From NCBI RefSeq assembly GCF_000517265.1, contig NZ_AYSJ01000013.1, positions 351,859-415,858 on the forward strand: 64,000 nt of DNA, written 5' to 3'. Positions 49,054 through 59,913 of the stretch are shown one piece after another (the first letter of the stretch is position 1; every line of letters starts with the position of its first letter). Position numbers and translations under genes: made by a program. This DNA comes from Photorhabdus khanii NC19. GTDB taxonomy: Bacteria > Pseudomonadota > Gammaproteobacteria > Enterobacterales > Enterobacteriaceae. The notes beneath the pieces are model-generated. The model was not told where the DNA came from, did not search any database, and saw nothing but the letters and a program-made list of their open reading frames with translations.

Positions 49054-49180
49054 TATACCGAATAGATTTCGAGTTGCAGCGCGGCGGCAAGTGAACGAAC
49101 CCCCAGGAGCATAGATAACTATGTGACTGGGGTGAGTGAAAGCAGCCAACAAAGCAGCAACTTGAAAGATGAAGGGTATA
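49054..49180 (+). repeat. ERIC element, right copy, between darE and lpxM
   Basis: 127 bp bounded by tatacc and ggtata, with the core GAACCCCCAGGAGCATAG followed by CTATGTGACTGGGGTGAG. By eye it differs from the left copy at roughly 20 positions and has the same orientation. It ends 6 nt before the lpxM stop. Confidence 0.9.
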
Positions 49181-49186
49181 TTAGAA

Positions 49187-50155
49187 TTAAAGATCTTCTC
49201 TATTATACGGCTCAATATCCCCTTCTTTGCGGGTCTTAAGCAATTTAAGGATCCAAGTGTATTGCTCAGGATTTGGCCGCACTAATTGTTCCAACTCTTC
49301 ATTCATCCGGCGGGCAATAAAAGCATCATCCTTGCCTTCAATATCATCCATTGGAGGGCGAATATAAATATCAAGCTGATGAGTACGGTAATTATAAACC
49401 GGAAACAATGGCACAATCGCCGCACGACAAATCTTCATCAGCCTCCCAATGGCCGGTAATGTTGCCTTATACGTTGCGAAGAAATCGACAAATTCACTGT
49501 GCTCCTCGCCATGATCTTGATCAGGAAGATAATATCCCCAGTAACCCTGGCGAACGGTAGCAATAAAAGGTTTAATGCCAGCATCACGGGAATGTAAGCG
49601 ACCACCAAAGCGACCCCGGACTTTATTCCACAGATAATCTGCTACAGGGTTCTTCTGATGATGAAACATCGCCGCTGCTTTCTGTCCATTGGCTGTCAAT
49701 AATATCGCCGGAAGATCCACCGCCCAGCCATGAGGAACCATAAAAATAATGTTTTTTCCCTGCGCTTTCAGTTGGCGAGTAATCTCTTCACCATGCCAAT
49801 GCGTCCGGCTTAAAGCTGATTTTGTGCCACGTAAACAAATCTCAGCCAGCATAACAAAAGGTTGAGGCGCAGTAGAAAACATCTCATCAATCAACGCCTC
49901 GCGCTGCTGCTCTGTCAGTTCCGGCATACAGTAGCACAGATTGATCCTCGCTCTGCGGCGCGCCCCTTTTGCCAGCCTGCCAGCCAGCCAGCCTATTTTA
50001 GCCAACAAAGGATCACGCATTTTAACCGGGAAGTAAGTCAGCCCAGCCAATACACCTACTCCCAACCATAATCCCCAATAGCGAGGATGCAGGTAGGATT
50101 TATGAAATGTCGGCACATAACCCACTTTACTGTCTGTATCTGTCTCTTTATGCAT
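49187..50155 (-). CDS. lpxM: lipid A myristoyltransferase LpxM
   Basis: 322 residues. The acyltransferase motif HX4D is His142-Asp147 in VPHGWAVD. One N-terminal span (about 28-42) anchors it at the inner membrane. It adds the last secondary acyl chain to lipid A. It is convergent with the darobactin operon. Confidence 0.94.
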   Translation of the reverse strand: MHKETDTDSKVGYVPTFHKSYLHPRYWGLWLGVGVLAGLTYFPVKMRDPLLAKIGWLAGRLAKGARRRARINLCYCMPELTEQQREALIDEMFSTAPQPFVMLAEICLRGTKSALSRTHWHGEEITRQLKAQGKNIIFMVPHGWAVDLPAILLTANGQKAAAMFHHQKNPVADYLWNKVRGRFGGRLHSRDAGIKPFIATVRQGYWGYYLPDQDHGEEHSEFVDFFATYKATLPAIGRLMKICRAAIVPLFPVYNYRTHQLDIYIRPPMDDIEGKDDAFIARRMNEELEQLVRPNPEQYTWILKLLKTRKEGDIEPYNREDL

Positions 50156-50306
50156 GAGCTAACTCTTTAGAACAAAACGATGTCTGCCATTTTAGTACAG
50201 AGATTTATATCAGTGGATATCAACCCATCTTTTTCTGGCATAGACAAAACAACGGCGGATGATATCAATCATCCACCTTAAAGTCTGTCATTAATGTTCA
50301 ATTAAG

Positions 50307-51614
50307 CTAATCCAGCAAAAGCTGAGGTGTTACCTCTTTTACCGTTGCCAGAAATTCTGTGCGATCTTTACCACTCAGACCACCAGAACGCGGCAATTTC
50401 GCAGTTAATGGATTTACCGCCTGCTGATTGATCCAGAATTCATAGTGCAAATGAGGCCCCGTAGAACGACCGGTACTACCGGACAACGCGATACGATCAC
50501 CACGTTTTACCTTCTGCCCTGGTTTCACCAACAGTTTTCTCAGGTGCATATAACGGGTGGTATATTGGCGGCCATGACGAATAGCGATGAAGTTCCCTGC
50601 CGCCCCATTATATTTGGAGACAATAACCTCACCGTCACCTACCGCCAAAACTGGGCTTCCCACCGGCATAGCAAAATCCACCCCTTTGTGTGGTGCGACA
50701 CGCCCTGTTACCGGATTCACACGCCGGGGATTAAAGTGAGAAGATACACGGAATTGTTTCGTTGTTGGAAAACGTAAAAAGCCGCGTTCAAGACCGGAAC
50801 CTTCACGATCATAAAAACGCCCATCTTCCGCACGGATAGCATAATAATCTTTACCGCTACTGTTCAGGCGAACACCCAGTAATTGGCTCTGTTCACTGTG
50901 ACCATCCAGCATTTCACGGGAAAGTAATACAGAGAAGCGATCACCTTTATGTAATTTGCGCAAATCAATTTGCCATTGCAGTGCCTTGGTGACTTCACGT
51001 GCTTCACTGCTGGTTAATCCCGCGTTTAAAGCACTGCTGGTAAAGTTACTATCAACCACACCTATAATCGCGCTGTTTTTCCACTCACCTTTCTGAAATG
51101 ATTTCGTTTCTTTAAAGACATCACCTTCACGGGTATAAATACGGCTTTCACGACGGGAAACACCCCAAGTCAGACTTTGCAGATCACCCGCTTCATTTAC
51201 CGTCCATGATAATGGCTGACCAATGTTCAGCCCCCGTAACACTTTATGCTGACTTGCCAGTAACGCCACGTCAGAAGCATCAATACCAAATTGCGTCAAA
51301 ATGCTACTGAGGGTATCACCGTCAGAGACAATATATTCATGCGGAGTTTGAGCCGTCGCTTCCGAATTCGTCTCTTCATCGGGAATGCCCTCATCCGGTA
51401 ATTGCTCACTACTATCCGCAATAATCTCATCAGTATTTGCCGGGGCACTGATTGCAATACTGTCGGTGCTTATTTCTTCCTGTTCATGATGATAAGCAAT
51501 TGGCTGCCACATCGTGACAACCAATGTCGCCAAAGTCAGCGAACCCAGCATAATCTTATGCGGTCGCGGTAACTCCCTATACACCAGAACGATAGTTTTA
51601 ACTATCTGCTGCAC
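50307..51614 (-). CDS. mepM: murein DD-endopeptidase MepM
   Basis: 435 residues. An N-terminal span (about 20-40) is followed by an acidic linker. A LysM-like/OapA region (YIVSDGDTLSSILTQFGI) precedes a C-terminal M23 peptidase with HKGVDFAMP and HLHYEF zinc ligands. It cuts D-Ala-mDAP crosslinks during wall growth. It lies 20 nt after... znuA on the same strand, upstream of it. Confidence 0.94.
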   Translation of the reverse strand: MQQIVKTIVLVYRELPRPHKIMLGSLTLATLVVTMWQPIAYHHEQEEISTDSIAISAPANTDEIIADSSEQLPDEGIPDEETNSEATAQTPHEYIVSDGDTLSSILTQFGIDASDVALLASQHKVLRGLNIGQPLSWTVNEAGDLQSLTWGVSRRESRIYTREGDVFKETKSFQKGEWKNSAIIGVVDSNFTSSALNAGLTSSEAREVTKALQWQIDLRKLHKGDRFSVLLSREMLDGHSEQSQLLGVRLNSSGKDYYAIRAEDGRFYDREGSGLERGFLRFPTTKQFRVSSHFNPRRVNPVTGRVAPHKGVDFAMPVGSPVLAVGDGEVIVSKYNGAAGNFIAIRHGRQYTTRYMHLRKLLVKPGQKVKRGDRIALSGSTGRSTGPHLHYEFWINQQAVNPLTAKLPRSGGLSGKDRTEFLATVKEVTPQLLLD

Positions 51615-51634
51615 TAATCGAATTCCTTATTACT

Positions 51635-52582
51635 TTAATTCAGGCAACTCGCGTATTGTTCCGACAACTGAGTTATAAATTTCATATAGCTGTCCTTATC
51701 CAATACGATGCGGCCTCCTAACGGGTCTAAAGTGCCCATACGCACCCCCGTATTCTTCGCTACCGCATTAATAACGGTCGGCCTGAATTGCGGTTCAGCA
51801 AAAATGCAGGTTGCCTGCTGCTCAACCAATTGTGTTCGTATATGATGTAATTTTTGCGCGCCGGGCTGTATTTCAGGGTTAATCGTAAAATGCCCTAACG
51901 GGGTCAAGCCATAATGCTGTTCGAAATAGCCATAGGCGTCGTGAAAAACAAAATACCCCCTACCGCGCGCCAGCTTAAGAATATTAGCAATATTTTTGTC
52001 AGTTTGCGCAAGATGAACGTTGAATTTACGTAGGTTTACGTCCAGTGCCGCTTTTTTCTGCGGATAACGCGCTAATAATTGGTCATGGATCCCCTGAGCA
52101 GCCTGTTTCGCTATTTCTGGCGACAACCAAATGTGCATATTATATTCACCATGAGAATGATGTTCATGGTTCTCTTCATGGTTATGATGATTCGATTCCT
52201 GTAAATCTTCATCATTCTTTAGCAATAGTGGTTTAATCGCCGGCAATTGCGCTAATACCAGCTGTTTATCTTGTGGCACTTTGGTTAACGGTTTAGACAA
52301 AAAGATTTCCATATCAGGACCAACCCACACAAATAAATCTGCCTGATTAATCTTCTTAAGATCAGACGGTTTCAATGCATAATCATGTGGTGAAGCGCCA
52401 TCAGGCAACAATACCTGCGTATCAGTAACACCCTCAGTTATTGCCGCAGCAATAAAACCCAATGGACGAATTGATGTCACCACATCAGCATTAGCCGATG
52501 GTATTGTTCCTGACATAAAAACAGTGGCAATTGCAGCTTTGCAGAAAAATTTCTGCGCCAATTTATATGATTTGTGCAACAT
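51635..52582 (-). CDS. znuA: zinc-binding periplasmic protein ZnuA
   Basis: 315 residues with a signal-like N-terminus ending near SANA. The His-rich acidic loop ESNHHNHEENHEHHSHGEYN (about 129-150) is the zinc-scavenging loop of ZnuA. Further metal-binding segments are GASPHDYALKPSD and FHDAYGYFEQHYG. It delivers zinc to the ZnuB/ZnuC transporter, encoded divergently; a Zur box lies between them. Confidence 0.95.
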   Translation of the reverse strand: MLHKSYKLAQKFFCKAAIATVFMSGTIPSANADVVTSIRPLGFIAAAITEGVTDTQVLLPDGASPHDYALKPSDLKKINQADLFVWVGPDMEIFLSKPLTKVPQDKQLVLAQLPAIKPLLLKNDEDLQESNHHNHEENHEHHSHGEYNMHIWLSPEIAKQAAQGIHDQLLARYPQKKAALDVNLRKFNVHLAQTDKNIANILKLARGRGYFVFHDAYGYFEQHYGLTPLGHFTINPEIQPGAQKLHHIRTQLVEQQATCIFAEPQFRPTVINAVAKNTGVRMGTLDPLGGRIVLDKDSYMKFITQLSEQYASCLN

Positions 52583-52610
52583 AATGTAAATATCTCGTGG
52601 ACAGAAGCAA

Positions 52611-52633
52611 GAATTGTTATATTATAACATCTC
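52611..52633. promoter_or_regulatory. Zur box between znuA and znuC
   Basis: The palindromic core tgttatattataaca, extended by gaat on the left and tctc on the right, fits the enterobacterial Zur operator (ATGTTATANTATAACAT). It lies in the divergent spacer, 29 nt from the znuA start. Confidence 0.85.
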
Positions 52634-52658
52634 AATGTTCACGCAAGATATATTTAGC

Positions 52659-53414
52659 ATGTCGACACTCATCACTTTAAAAAATGTTGCAGTTACCTTC
52701 GGCAACCGTCAGGTATTAAACAATATTTCTCTTAGCTTGCAACAAGGGAATATCCTGACGTTGCTGGGTCCCAATGGTGCCGGTAAGTCAACATTAGTCC
52801 GTGTTGTTTTGGGGCTTATTGCGCCGTCATCCGGCACGATTGAGCATACCGATGGACTGAGAATCGGCTATGTTCCACAGAAGTTGCATCTTGATCCTAC
52901 CCTGCCACTGACAGTCAAACGCTTTATGATGCTGAAACCTGGCGTAAAATCCGCCGATATATTGCCGACGCTTGAACGGGTTAACGCGGCTCATCTCTTG
53001 CAGCAACCGATGCAAAAATTATCCGGCGGAGAAAACCAACGGGTTTTATTAGCCAGAGCGCTATTAAATCAACCCCAATTGCTGGTGCTTGATGAACCGA
53101 CACAAGGCGTTGATGTTAATGGTCAGTTAGCACTGTATGATTTAATTAATCAAATCAGAACTGAATTACATTGTGCTGTACTGATGGTATCCCATGATTT
53201 GCATTTGGTGATGGCGAAAACAGACGAAGTTTTATGCCTTAATCAACATATTTGCTGTTCCGGTACACCGGAAGTTGTTTCAACTCACCCTGAATTTATC
53301 GCTATGTTTGGTCATCATGGCACCGGGCAATTAGCAATATATCGGCATCAACATAATCACCATCATGATCTGAAAGGAAAAATTATCTTGAAAAATAACA
53401 GGGAATGCCAGTGA
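52659..53414 (+). CDS. znuC: zinc import ATPase ZnuC
   Basis: 251 residues from the ATG at 52659, matching the family start ([16 protein letters not shown]). The open frame extends to 52614, but that would begin inside the Zur box. Walker A is GPNGAGKST (37-45), the signature is LSGGENQR, and Walker B is [10 protein letters not shown]. His-rich C-terminal tail ([11 protein letters not shown]). It powers ZnuB. Confidence 0.95.
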   Translation: MSTLITLKNVAVTFGNRQVLNNISLSLQQGNILTLLGPNGAGKSTLVRVVLGLIAPSSGTIEHTDGLRIGYVPQKLHLDPTLPLTVKRFMMLKPGVKSADILPTLERVNAAHLLQQPMQKLSGGENQRVLLARALLNQPQLLVLDEPTQGVDVNGQLALYDLINQIRTELHCAVLMVSHDLHLVMAKTDEVLCLNQHICCSGTPEVVSTHPEFIAMFGHHGTGQLAIYRHQHNHHHDLKGKIILKNNRECQ

Positions 53415-54199
53415 TGATTGAATTATTACTCCCCGGTTGGTTGGCCGGCATATTATTGGCGATTGCTGCCGGACCATTAGGATCATTTGTTGTCTGGCGC
53501 AGAATGTCCTATTTTGGCGATACTCTGGCTCATGCGTCATTATTGGGCGTCGCTTTCGGATTATTACTCAATATCAGCCCTTTTTACGCGGTTATCGCGG
53601 TCACGTTGATATTGGCAATCATGCTGGTCTGGCTGGAAAAACGACCGCAACTGGCCATTGATACTTTATTGGGGATTATGGCTCACAGCGCCTTATCATT
53701 AGGCTTGGTGGTTGTCAGTTTAATGTCCAATGTGCGGGTTGATTTAATGGCTTATCTGTTTGGTGACTTACTGTCAGTCACTTATGAAGATATCTGGCTG
53801 ATTGCAATCGGTGTCGCTATTGTTACTACACTGCTGTTCCGGCAATGGAACGCCCTGCTTTCTATGACAGTCAGCCAAGAAATGGCGTTTGTGGATGGCA
53901 TTAAAATCCAGCGGTTGAGAGTGCTGTTAATGCTGGTAACAGCCTTGACAATTGGCCTGGCAATGAAGTTTGTCGGCGCTCTGATTATCACTTCTCTGCT
54001 GATTATTCCCGCTGCCACCGCGCGCCGTTTTGCCCGTACACCGGAACAAATGGCCGGTATTGCCATTATCGTTGGTATGCTCGCTGTCACCGGCGGATTA
54101 GCTTTTTCCGCCTTTTATGACACGCCAGCCGGGCCTTCTGTTGTTCTGTGCGCTGCGGTGCTATTTATTATCAGCCTACTCAGTAAGGCAAGAAGTTGA
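53414..54199 (+). CDS. znuB: zinc import permease ZnuB
   Basis: 261 residues from the ATG at 53414, which overlaps the znuC stop (TGATG); this start matches the family ([16 protein letters not shown]). Many hydrophobic helices, with [20 protein letters not shown] typical of ABC-3 family zinc/manganese permeases. Confidence 0.95.
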   Translation: MIELLLPGWLAGILLAIAAGPLGSFVVWRRMSYFGDTLAHASLLGVAFGLLLNISPFYAVIAVTLILAIMLVWLEKRPQLAIDTLLGIMAHSALSLGLVVVSLMSNVRVDLMAYLFGDLLSVTYEDIWLIAIGVAIVTTLLFRQWNALLSMTVSQEMAFVDGIKIQRLRVLLMLVTALTIGLAMKFVGALIITSLLIIPAATARRFARTPEQMAGIAIIVGMLAVTGGLAFSAFYDTPAGPSVVLCAAVLFIISLLSKARS

Positions 54200-54301
54200 T
54201 TCACTGAGTTGCTACGCTCAATTACCAATGGAGAAAACCCGGGATAGGGTTCCCTTGACGGATCCCCATCCCAATTAGCTCACACTGCAAACTGATTGTG
54301 C

Positions 54302-55303
54302 CTAATCTCTGACCATACCAAAATGGCGATAAGCATGATCGGTGGCGATTCGTCCACGGGAAGTCCGTTGAATAAAACCTTGCTGGATCAGGAATGGCTC
54401 CAGCACATCCTCAATCGTTTCCCGCTCCTCACCGATGGCGGCGGCAAGGTTATCCACCCCCACAGGCCCGCCCATAAATTTATCAATGATGGCAATCAAT
54501 AACTTACGATCCAGATAATCAAAACCGGCAGAATCCACACTCAGCATATCCAGCGCCTTGGTAGCAATTTCACTATCAATCCCACCATTCCCTTTCACCT
54601 GAGCAAAATCACGCACCCGACGCAGTAAACGGTTGGTAATACGCGGCGTTCCACGGGAACGCATGGCAATCTGCCGCGCACCATCATCAGTAATATCCAC
54701 CCCCATATAACGGGCACTGCGGGAGACAATACTTTGCAAATCATCCACGTTGTAAAATTCAAGGCGCTGCACAATACCGAAACGATCACGCAGTGGAGAA
54801 GTCAGGGAGCCTGCACGCGTGGTAGCGCCAATCAGGGTAAAAGGCGGCAAATCAATTTTGATCGAACGGGCTGCCGGCCCCTCGCCAATCATAATATCCA
54901 GCTGATAGTCTTCCATTGCCGGATAGAGAATCTCTTCCACCACCGGCGATAAACGGTGAATTTCGTCGATAAACAAAACATCGTGCGGTTCAAGATTTGT
55001 CAGCATTGCCGCCAAATCCCCCGCCTTTTCCAAGACCGGGCCAGACGTTGTGCGAAGATTTACCCCCATCTCATTGGCAACAATATTCGCCAGGGTTGTT
55101 TTCCCCAACCCGGGCGGGCCAAAAATCAGCAGATGGTCAAGGGCATCACCACGCTGTCTGGCCGCCTGAATAAAAATCTCCATCTGCTCACAGACCTGCG
55201 GCTGCCCGACATATTCAGACAGTAATTTGGGTCTGATTGCGCGGTCAATGGCTTCATCGTCTTGTAAAACTTCCGCGGAAACCAGACGGTCAGCTTCAAT
55301 CAT
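54302..55303 (-). CDS. ruvB: Holliday junction branch migration helicase RuvB
   Basis: 333 residues. AAA+ Walker A is [10 protein letters not shown], Walker B is [10 protein letters not shown], and sensor 1 lies in [10 protein letters not shown]. The winged-helix C-terminus has [12 protein letters not shown]. With RuvA it drives branch migration. It follows ruvA after a 15-nt gap. Confidence 0.97.
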   Translation of the reverse strand: MIEADRLVSAEVLQDDEAIDRAIRPKLLSEYVGQPQVCEQMEIFIQAARQRGDALDHLLIFGPPGLGKTTLANIVANEMGVNLRTTSGPVLEKAGDLAAMLTNLEPHDVLFIDEIHRLSPVVEEILYPAMEDYQLDIMIGEGPAARSIKIDLPPFTLIGATTRAGSLTSPLRDRFGIVQRLEFYNVDDLQSIVSRSARYMGVDITDDGARQIAMRSRGTPRITNRLLRRVRDFAQVKGNGGIDSEIATKALDMLSVDSAGFDYLDRKLLIAIIDKFMGGPVGVDNLAAAIGEERETIEDVLEPFLIQQGFIQRTSRGRIATDHAYRHFGMVRD

Positions 55304-55318
55304 GGTATACCCCTGTGA

Positions 55319-55936
55319 TTAAAGAGCGGCGCGAAGTGCTTCGCGGATAAGTGTTTCACAATCAGCTCCCGGTTTAGCGACTTTACTGATCATTCGGCTG
55401 GCCTCTTGCAGCTTATAACCCAGAGAGACTAACGCGGCGGCGGCTTCCGCTTCGATATCAGCATCAGAAGTTGTCTGTTTGGCGGTTGCCGGCAGATTAA
55501 TATCACTGCTCTGATTAAACAGATCGCCATTAAGCCCTTTAAAACGATCTTTCATTTCAACCACCAGCCGTTCAGCCGTTTTTTTACCCACACCCGGCAA
55601 TTTAACCAGAGAAGCAATCGCCTCTTTCTCAATCGCAGAAACAAATTGCTGCGCAGACATACCCGAAAGAATAGCCAGCGCTAGTTTAGGGCCGACGCCA
55701 TTCACTTTAATCAGTTCACGGAACAGCGCCCGCTCCTGTTTATCATTAAAACCATAAAGTAATTGCGCATCTTCACGCACCACAAAGTGAGTAAACAGAA
55801 CAGTTTCCTGTCCGGTCTCAGGCAATTCATAAAAACAGGTCATTGGCATATAAACTTCATAACCCACGCCATTCGTTTCCAGCAAAACCAACGGTGGTTG
55901 TTTTTCCAGCACAATTCCTCTGAGACGCCCTATCAC
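55319..55936 (-). CDS. ruvA: Holliday junction-binding protein RuvA
   Basis: 205 residues. The OB-fold N-domain has [20 protein letters not shown]. The helix-hairpin-helix domains include [16 protein letters not shown] and [16 protein letters not shown]. The flexible acidic linker leads to a RuvB-binding C-domain. A LexA box upstream indicates SOS control of ruvAB. Confidence 0.97.
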   Translation of the reverse strand: MIGRLRGIVLEKQPPLVLLETNGVGYEVYMPMTCFYELPETGQETVLFTHFVVREDAQLLYGFNDKQERALFRELIKVNGVGPKLALAILSGMSAQQFVSAIEKEAIASLVKLPGVGKKTAERLVVEMKDRFKGLNGDLFNQSSDINLPATAKQTTSDADIEAEAAAALVSLGYKLQEASRMISKVAKPGADCETLIREALRAAL

Positions 55937-55987
55937 TTGTTTACCCCCTGCAAATAAAACTGATTATTCTGCTAATGCTTATAACAT

Positions 55988-56012
55988 AAAAAAAGCTGGA
56001 TGCATATCCAGC
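55988..56012 (-). promoter_or_regulatory. LexA (SOS) box of ruvAB that doubles as a terminator-like hairpin of ruvC
   Basis: On the minus strand CTGGATATGCATCCAG (CTG-N10-CAG) fits the LexA consensus, 60 nt before ruvA. The same palindrome, followed by seven T, is a good intrinsic terminator right after the ruvC stop. Confidence 0.75.
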
Positions 56013-56014
56013 CG

Positions 56015-56536
56015 TTACTTTAAACGTCCTCGCGCCAGCATTAATCTGGGATCACCAACACGCAAAAGATTCTGATTAAAGTGGCAATGAGTTATCGCAA
56101 TTGCCAACGCATCTGCTGCATCGGCTTGCGGATTAGCAGACAATTTCAGCATAGAACGCACCATATGCTGAACCTGACTTTTTTCAGCCGCCCCAGTGCC
56201 GACAACTGTCTGTTTAACCTGCCGGGCGGCATATTCAAAAACCGGCACAGATTGATTTACCGCAGCCAGAATAGCAACACCACGCGCTTGCCCTAATTTC
56301 AGCGCTGAATCCGGGTTTTTCGCCATAAATACCTGCTCAATAGCAAAGGCATCCGGTTGGAATTGCGTAATAATTTCAAGGATACCGGCATAAATGCGCT
56401 GTAACCGGTTAGGCAGATCATCAACTTTTGTCCGGATGCAACCACTGCCAAGATAGATCAAATGGCGCCCTTGCTGGCGGATCACACCATAACCGGTGAC
56501 ACGGGAACCTGGGTCGATACCTAAGATAATCGCCAT
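56015..56536 (-). CDS. ruvC: Holliday junction resolvase RuvC
   Basis: 173 residues. The acidic active site starts at Asp7 in [13 protein letters not shown], followed by Glu in [10 protein letters not shown] and Asp in [11 protein letters not shown]. It cuts Holliday junctions as a dimer. It lies between yebC and ruvAB; a terminator/LexA palindrome separates it from ruvA. Confidence 0.97.
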   Translation of the reverse strand: MAIILGIDPGSRVTGYGVIRQQGRHLIYLGSGCIRTKVDDLPNRLQRIYAGILEIITQFQPDAFAIEQVFMAKNPDSALKLGQARGVAILAAVNQSVPVFEYAARQVKQTVVGTGAAEKSQVQHMVRSMLKLSANPQADAADALAIAITHCHFNQNLLRVGDPRLMLARGRLK

Positions 56537-56645
56537 ATCTGTTTATTCGCCTTTACGATCATCTTTAATAAGGGGGATAAAAACGTTAGAGAAAGTGCCC
56601 TGAACCCCCAGTGCACTTTCTCTACGCTGTACAACCCAATTGAAA

Positions 56646-57389
56646 TTACAGCAAAGCGGCAACTTCATCAGAGATTTCACCGTTATGGTAAACCTCTTGT
56701 ACGTCGTCTGAATCTTCCAGCATATCGATCAGACGGAGTAACTTAGGTGCGGTTTCCGCATCCAATTCAGCTTTAGTGGAAGGGATCATCGAAACTTCTG
56801 CTGATTCGGCAACAAAACCGGCGGCATCCAACGCGTCTTTCACGTCACCAAACGTTTCTGGTGAGGTGTAAACATCGATAGCGCCATCATCATAGGTTTC
56901 CACATCATCAGCCCCTGCTTCCAACGCCGCTTCCATAACAGCATCTTCATCCAATCCTGGCGCATAAGAAATTACGCCTTTCTTGGTGAACAGATAAGCA
57001 ACAGAGCCATCCGTACCCAGATTACCGCCGGTTTTAGTGAAAGCATGACGAACATCAGAAACCGTACGGTTACGGTTATCACTCAGACATTCAACCATTA
57101 CCGCGGTACCCCCCGGACCATAACCTTCATAAATGATGGTTTCCATGTTGTCAGCATCATCGTTGCCAACACCACGGGCAATAGCCCGGTTCAAGGTATC
57201 GCGGGTCATGTTGTTGGACAGCGCTTTATCAACCGCCGCCCGCAGACGTGGGTTAGCTGCCGGATCACCACCACCCAAACGGGCAGCCGTTACCAGCTCC
57301 CGAATAATTTTGGTGAAAATTTTACCGCGTTTCGCATCCTGTGCCGCTTTGCGGTGCTTGGTATTGGCCCATTTACTATGACCTGCCAT
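56646..57389 (-). CDS. yebC: YebC/PmpR-family protein
   Basis: 247 residues beginning [20 protein letters not shown], the family start, with [20 protein letters not shown] following. YebC proteins relieve ribosome stalling on polyproline and similar stretches and were earlier called transcription regulators. 110 nt upstream of ruvC on the same strand. Confidence 0.96.
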   Translation of the reverse strand: MAGHSKWANTKHRKAAQDAKRGKIFTKIIRELVTAARLGGGDPAANPRLRAAVDKALSNNMTRDTLNRAIARGVGNDDADNMETIIYEGYGPGGTAVMVECLSDNRNRTVSDVRHAFTKTGGNLGTDGSVAYLFTKKGVISYAPGLDEDAVMEAALEAGADDVETYDDGAIDVYTSPETFGDVKDALDAAGFVAESAEVSMIPSTKAELDAETAPKLLRLIDMLEDSDDVQEVYHNGEISDEVAALL

Positions 57390-57418
57390 AAGGTTCTCCG
57401 ATAAAACATCTAATTAAC

Positions 57419-57856
57419 TTAATTAATCACAAATTCTTCAATTGCCTGCCGATTACTCCATGACTTAGTGAGCTTTGCCGCTTTATCCGCATCCAGCCAC
57501 TGGTAAGCCTGGTGTTCAGTCAACAGGAGTTCTCGCTCTTGAGGCAATGCCAGACAGAACCAGTACTCTTTATTACGGGTTACTCCCGGAGCATAACGAT
57601 GACGCAAATGGGTAAAAATCTCATAATAAAGCGAGCGCCGGCAATTTATCAGTTCAAGATTTTCACCGATGATATCAATACCGACTTCTTCTTGCACTTC
57701 ACGCAATGCTGTCTCACGCGGCGTTTCGTCCCCGTCAAGGCTACCCGTCACAGATTGCCAAAAATCAGGATCATCCCGCCGCTGTAGCATCAGCACCCGT
57801 CTGCTGGAAAACGCATAAATAACAACCAGAACAGATTCAGGGCGCTTATAAGCCAT
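57419..57856 (-). CDS. nudB: dihydroneopterin triphosphate pyrophosphatase NudB
   Basis: 145 residues. The Nudix box runs from GSLDGDETPRETALREVQEE into VGIDI and fits GX5EX7REUXEEXGU. NudB removes pyrophosphate from dihydroneopterin triphosphate in folate synthesis. Its start overlaps the aspS stop by one base (TAATG). Confidence 0.94.
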   Translation of the reverse strand: MAYKRPESVLVVIYAFSSRRVLMLQRRDDPDFWQSVTGSLDGDETPRETALREVQEEVGIDIIGENLELINCRRSLYYEIFTHLRHRYAPGVTRNKEYWFCLALPQERELLLTEHQAYQWLDADKAAKLTKSWSNRQAIEEFVIN

Positions 57857-59628
57857 TATTCACTCTCTTTCCGGGCCACAACCGAAATTGACAGATCTTC
57901 AAGCGCGGCCAGATTTGCATAACTTGGCGCTTCGGTCATCAGACAAGCAGCAGCGGTTGTTTTAGGGAACGCGATAACATCACGGATGTTATCGGTCCCT
58001 GTCAGCAACATTACCAGACGGTCAAGGCCGAATGCCAGACCTGCATGCGGTGGCGTCCCAAACTTCAAAGCATCCAGCAAGAAACCAAATTTTTCCTGCT
58101 GCTCCTGCTCATTAATTCCCAAAATGCGGAACACCGCTTGTTGCATGTCGTTACGGTGAATACGCACTGATCCCCCACCCACTTCATAGCCATTAATCAC
58201 CATATCGTAAGCATTGGCAATGGCTGAAAGCGGGTTTTGCGCCAACTCTTCCGCGGACATATCACGTGGTGAAGTAAACGGATGGTGCATTGCACTCAAA
58301 CCGCCTTCATCATCATTTTCGAACATTGGGAAATCGATAACCCACAGCGGTTGCCAACTATTCAGTTGCGTCAGGTTCAAATCGCGACCTAATTTCAGAC
58401 GAAGTGCTCCCAAAGCATCAGTGACCACTTTGATACTGCCGGCACCGAAGAACAGAATATCGCCATCCTGCGCACCGGTACGGGAAAGCAGACCTTCAAT
58501 CACTTCTGCATTCAGGAACTTCGCCACCGGGCTTTGTACCCCTTCCAGACCCGCGCCACGATTATTGACTTTTATCCACGCCAACCCTTTGGCGCCATAA
58601 ATCCCAACAAATTTGCCATATTCATCAATTTGTTTACGGCTCAGTTCAGCCCCACCCGGAACGCGGATAACCGCTACGCGGCCTTTACTGTCATTCGCCG
58701 GTTCAGCAAAAACGCTGAACTCCACATTTTTGACCAGATCAGCGACATCGACCAGTTCCAGTGGGTTACGCAAATCAGGTTTATCAGAACCGAAACGGCG
58801 CATGGCTTCAGCAAAAGTCATGACCGGGAAATGCCCGAGATCAACACCTTTAATTTCCAGCCACAATTCGCGGATCATTTGTTCCATCATTCCCCTTACC
58901 TGCTCGGCAGTCATAAAGGACGTTTCCACGTCGATCTGAGTAAATTCCGGCTGGCGGTCCGCACGCAAATCTTCATCACGAAAGCATTTCACAATCTGAT
59001 AATAACGATCAAAACCGGACATCATCAGCAATTGCTTAAATAACTGCGGGGATTGAGGCAATGCATAAAATTTGCCTTTATGAACGCGGCTCGGCACTAA
59101 ATAATCACGAGCGCCTTCTGGTGTCGCTTTAGTCAGCATCGGCGTTTCAATATCCAGGAAATCCTCACCATCCATAAAACGGCGGACAAAGCTGGTAATT
59201 TTAGCGCGTGTTTTCAGGCGATTTGCCATTTCAGGACGGCGCAGATCAATATAGCGATATTTCAGACGCTGCTCTTCACTGTTCGTCTGATTGCTATCCA
59301 AAGGCAGAGGTTCGGAACGGTTGATAATATTCAGGCTTTCCGCAAAAACCTCGATTTCACCGGTAGTCATATCTTTATTGATTTGACTGTCAGGACGCGC
59401 GCGTACAGTACCGGTGATTTGAATACAGAATTCATTACGCAGCTCAGAAGCCAAAGAAAACGCTGCTTGCTGATCCGGATCAAAAAATACCTGAACGATA
59501 CCTTCACGATCACGCATATCAATAAAAATCAGGCCACCCAGATCACGGCGGCGATTTACCCAACCACAAAGAGTCACTTTCTGGCCTTCATGGGTCAGAT
59601 TCAACTGCCCACAATAATCAGTACGCAT
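57856..59628 (-). CDS. aspS: aspartyl-tRNA synthetase
   Basis: 590 residues from the ATG at 59628 ([20 protein letters not shown]), matching the family start; the open frame extends 17 codons further but has no ribosome-binding site. The OB-fold anticodon domain is N-terminal. Class II motif 2 is [18 protein letters not shown], motif 3 is [15 protein letters not shown], and a GAD insertion domain lies between. Gene order aspS-nudB-yebC-ruvC is conserved. Confidence 0.97.
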   Translation of the reverse strand: MRTDYCGQLNLTHEGQKVTLCGWVNRRRDLGGLIFIDMRDREGIVQVFFDPDQQAAFSLASELRNEFCIQITGTVRARPDSQINKDMTTGEIEVFAESLNIINRSEPLPLDSNQTNSEEQRLKYRYIDLRRPEMANRLKTRAKITSFVRRFMDGEDFLDIETPMLTKATPEGARDYLVPSRVHKGKFYALPQSPQLFKQLLMMSGFDRYYQIVKCFRDEDLRADRQPEFTQIDVETSFMTAEQVRGMMEQMIRELWLEIKGVDLGHFPVMTFAEAMRRFGSDKPDLRNPLELVDVADLVKNVEFSVFAEPANDSKGRVAVIRVPGGAELSRKQIDEYGKFVGIYGAKGLAWIKVNNRGAGLEGVQSPVAKFLNAEVIEGLLSRTGAQDGDILFFGAGSIKVVTDALGALRLKLGRDLNLTQLNSWQPLWVIDFPMFENDDEGGLSAMHHPFTSPRDMSAEELAQNPLSAIANAYDMVINGYEVGGGSVRIHRNDMQQAVFRILGINEQEQQEKFGFLLDALKFGTPPHAGLAFGLDRLVMLLTGTDNIRDVIAFPKTTAAACLMTEAPSYANLAALEDLSISVVARKESE

Positions 59629-59913
59629 ACAATATCCTTTTATTCGGCTGTTGTGCTTTCGCTGCGGAAATTTTGGCATCGTTCTTGAACTTTTTTAAAT
59701 ACGAAAAGTTCAAGAACTGTCAAAAAAGGCCGCCATTATAATAGAAATTCTGCTCAGAGATAAGGGCAGGCAATATCCTGGATAATACAATTGCCTTGAT
59801 GTCTGATAATCAGACAAATTTATTTTCAATTCCTGTTTTTTATAGCGACAGTTTTATTTTTGAGGTTTATCATAACCTAATTGGCCAATTTCGGTTAGGC
59901 AATGGAGTTAAAA

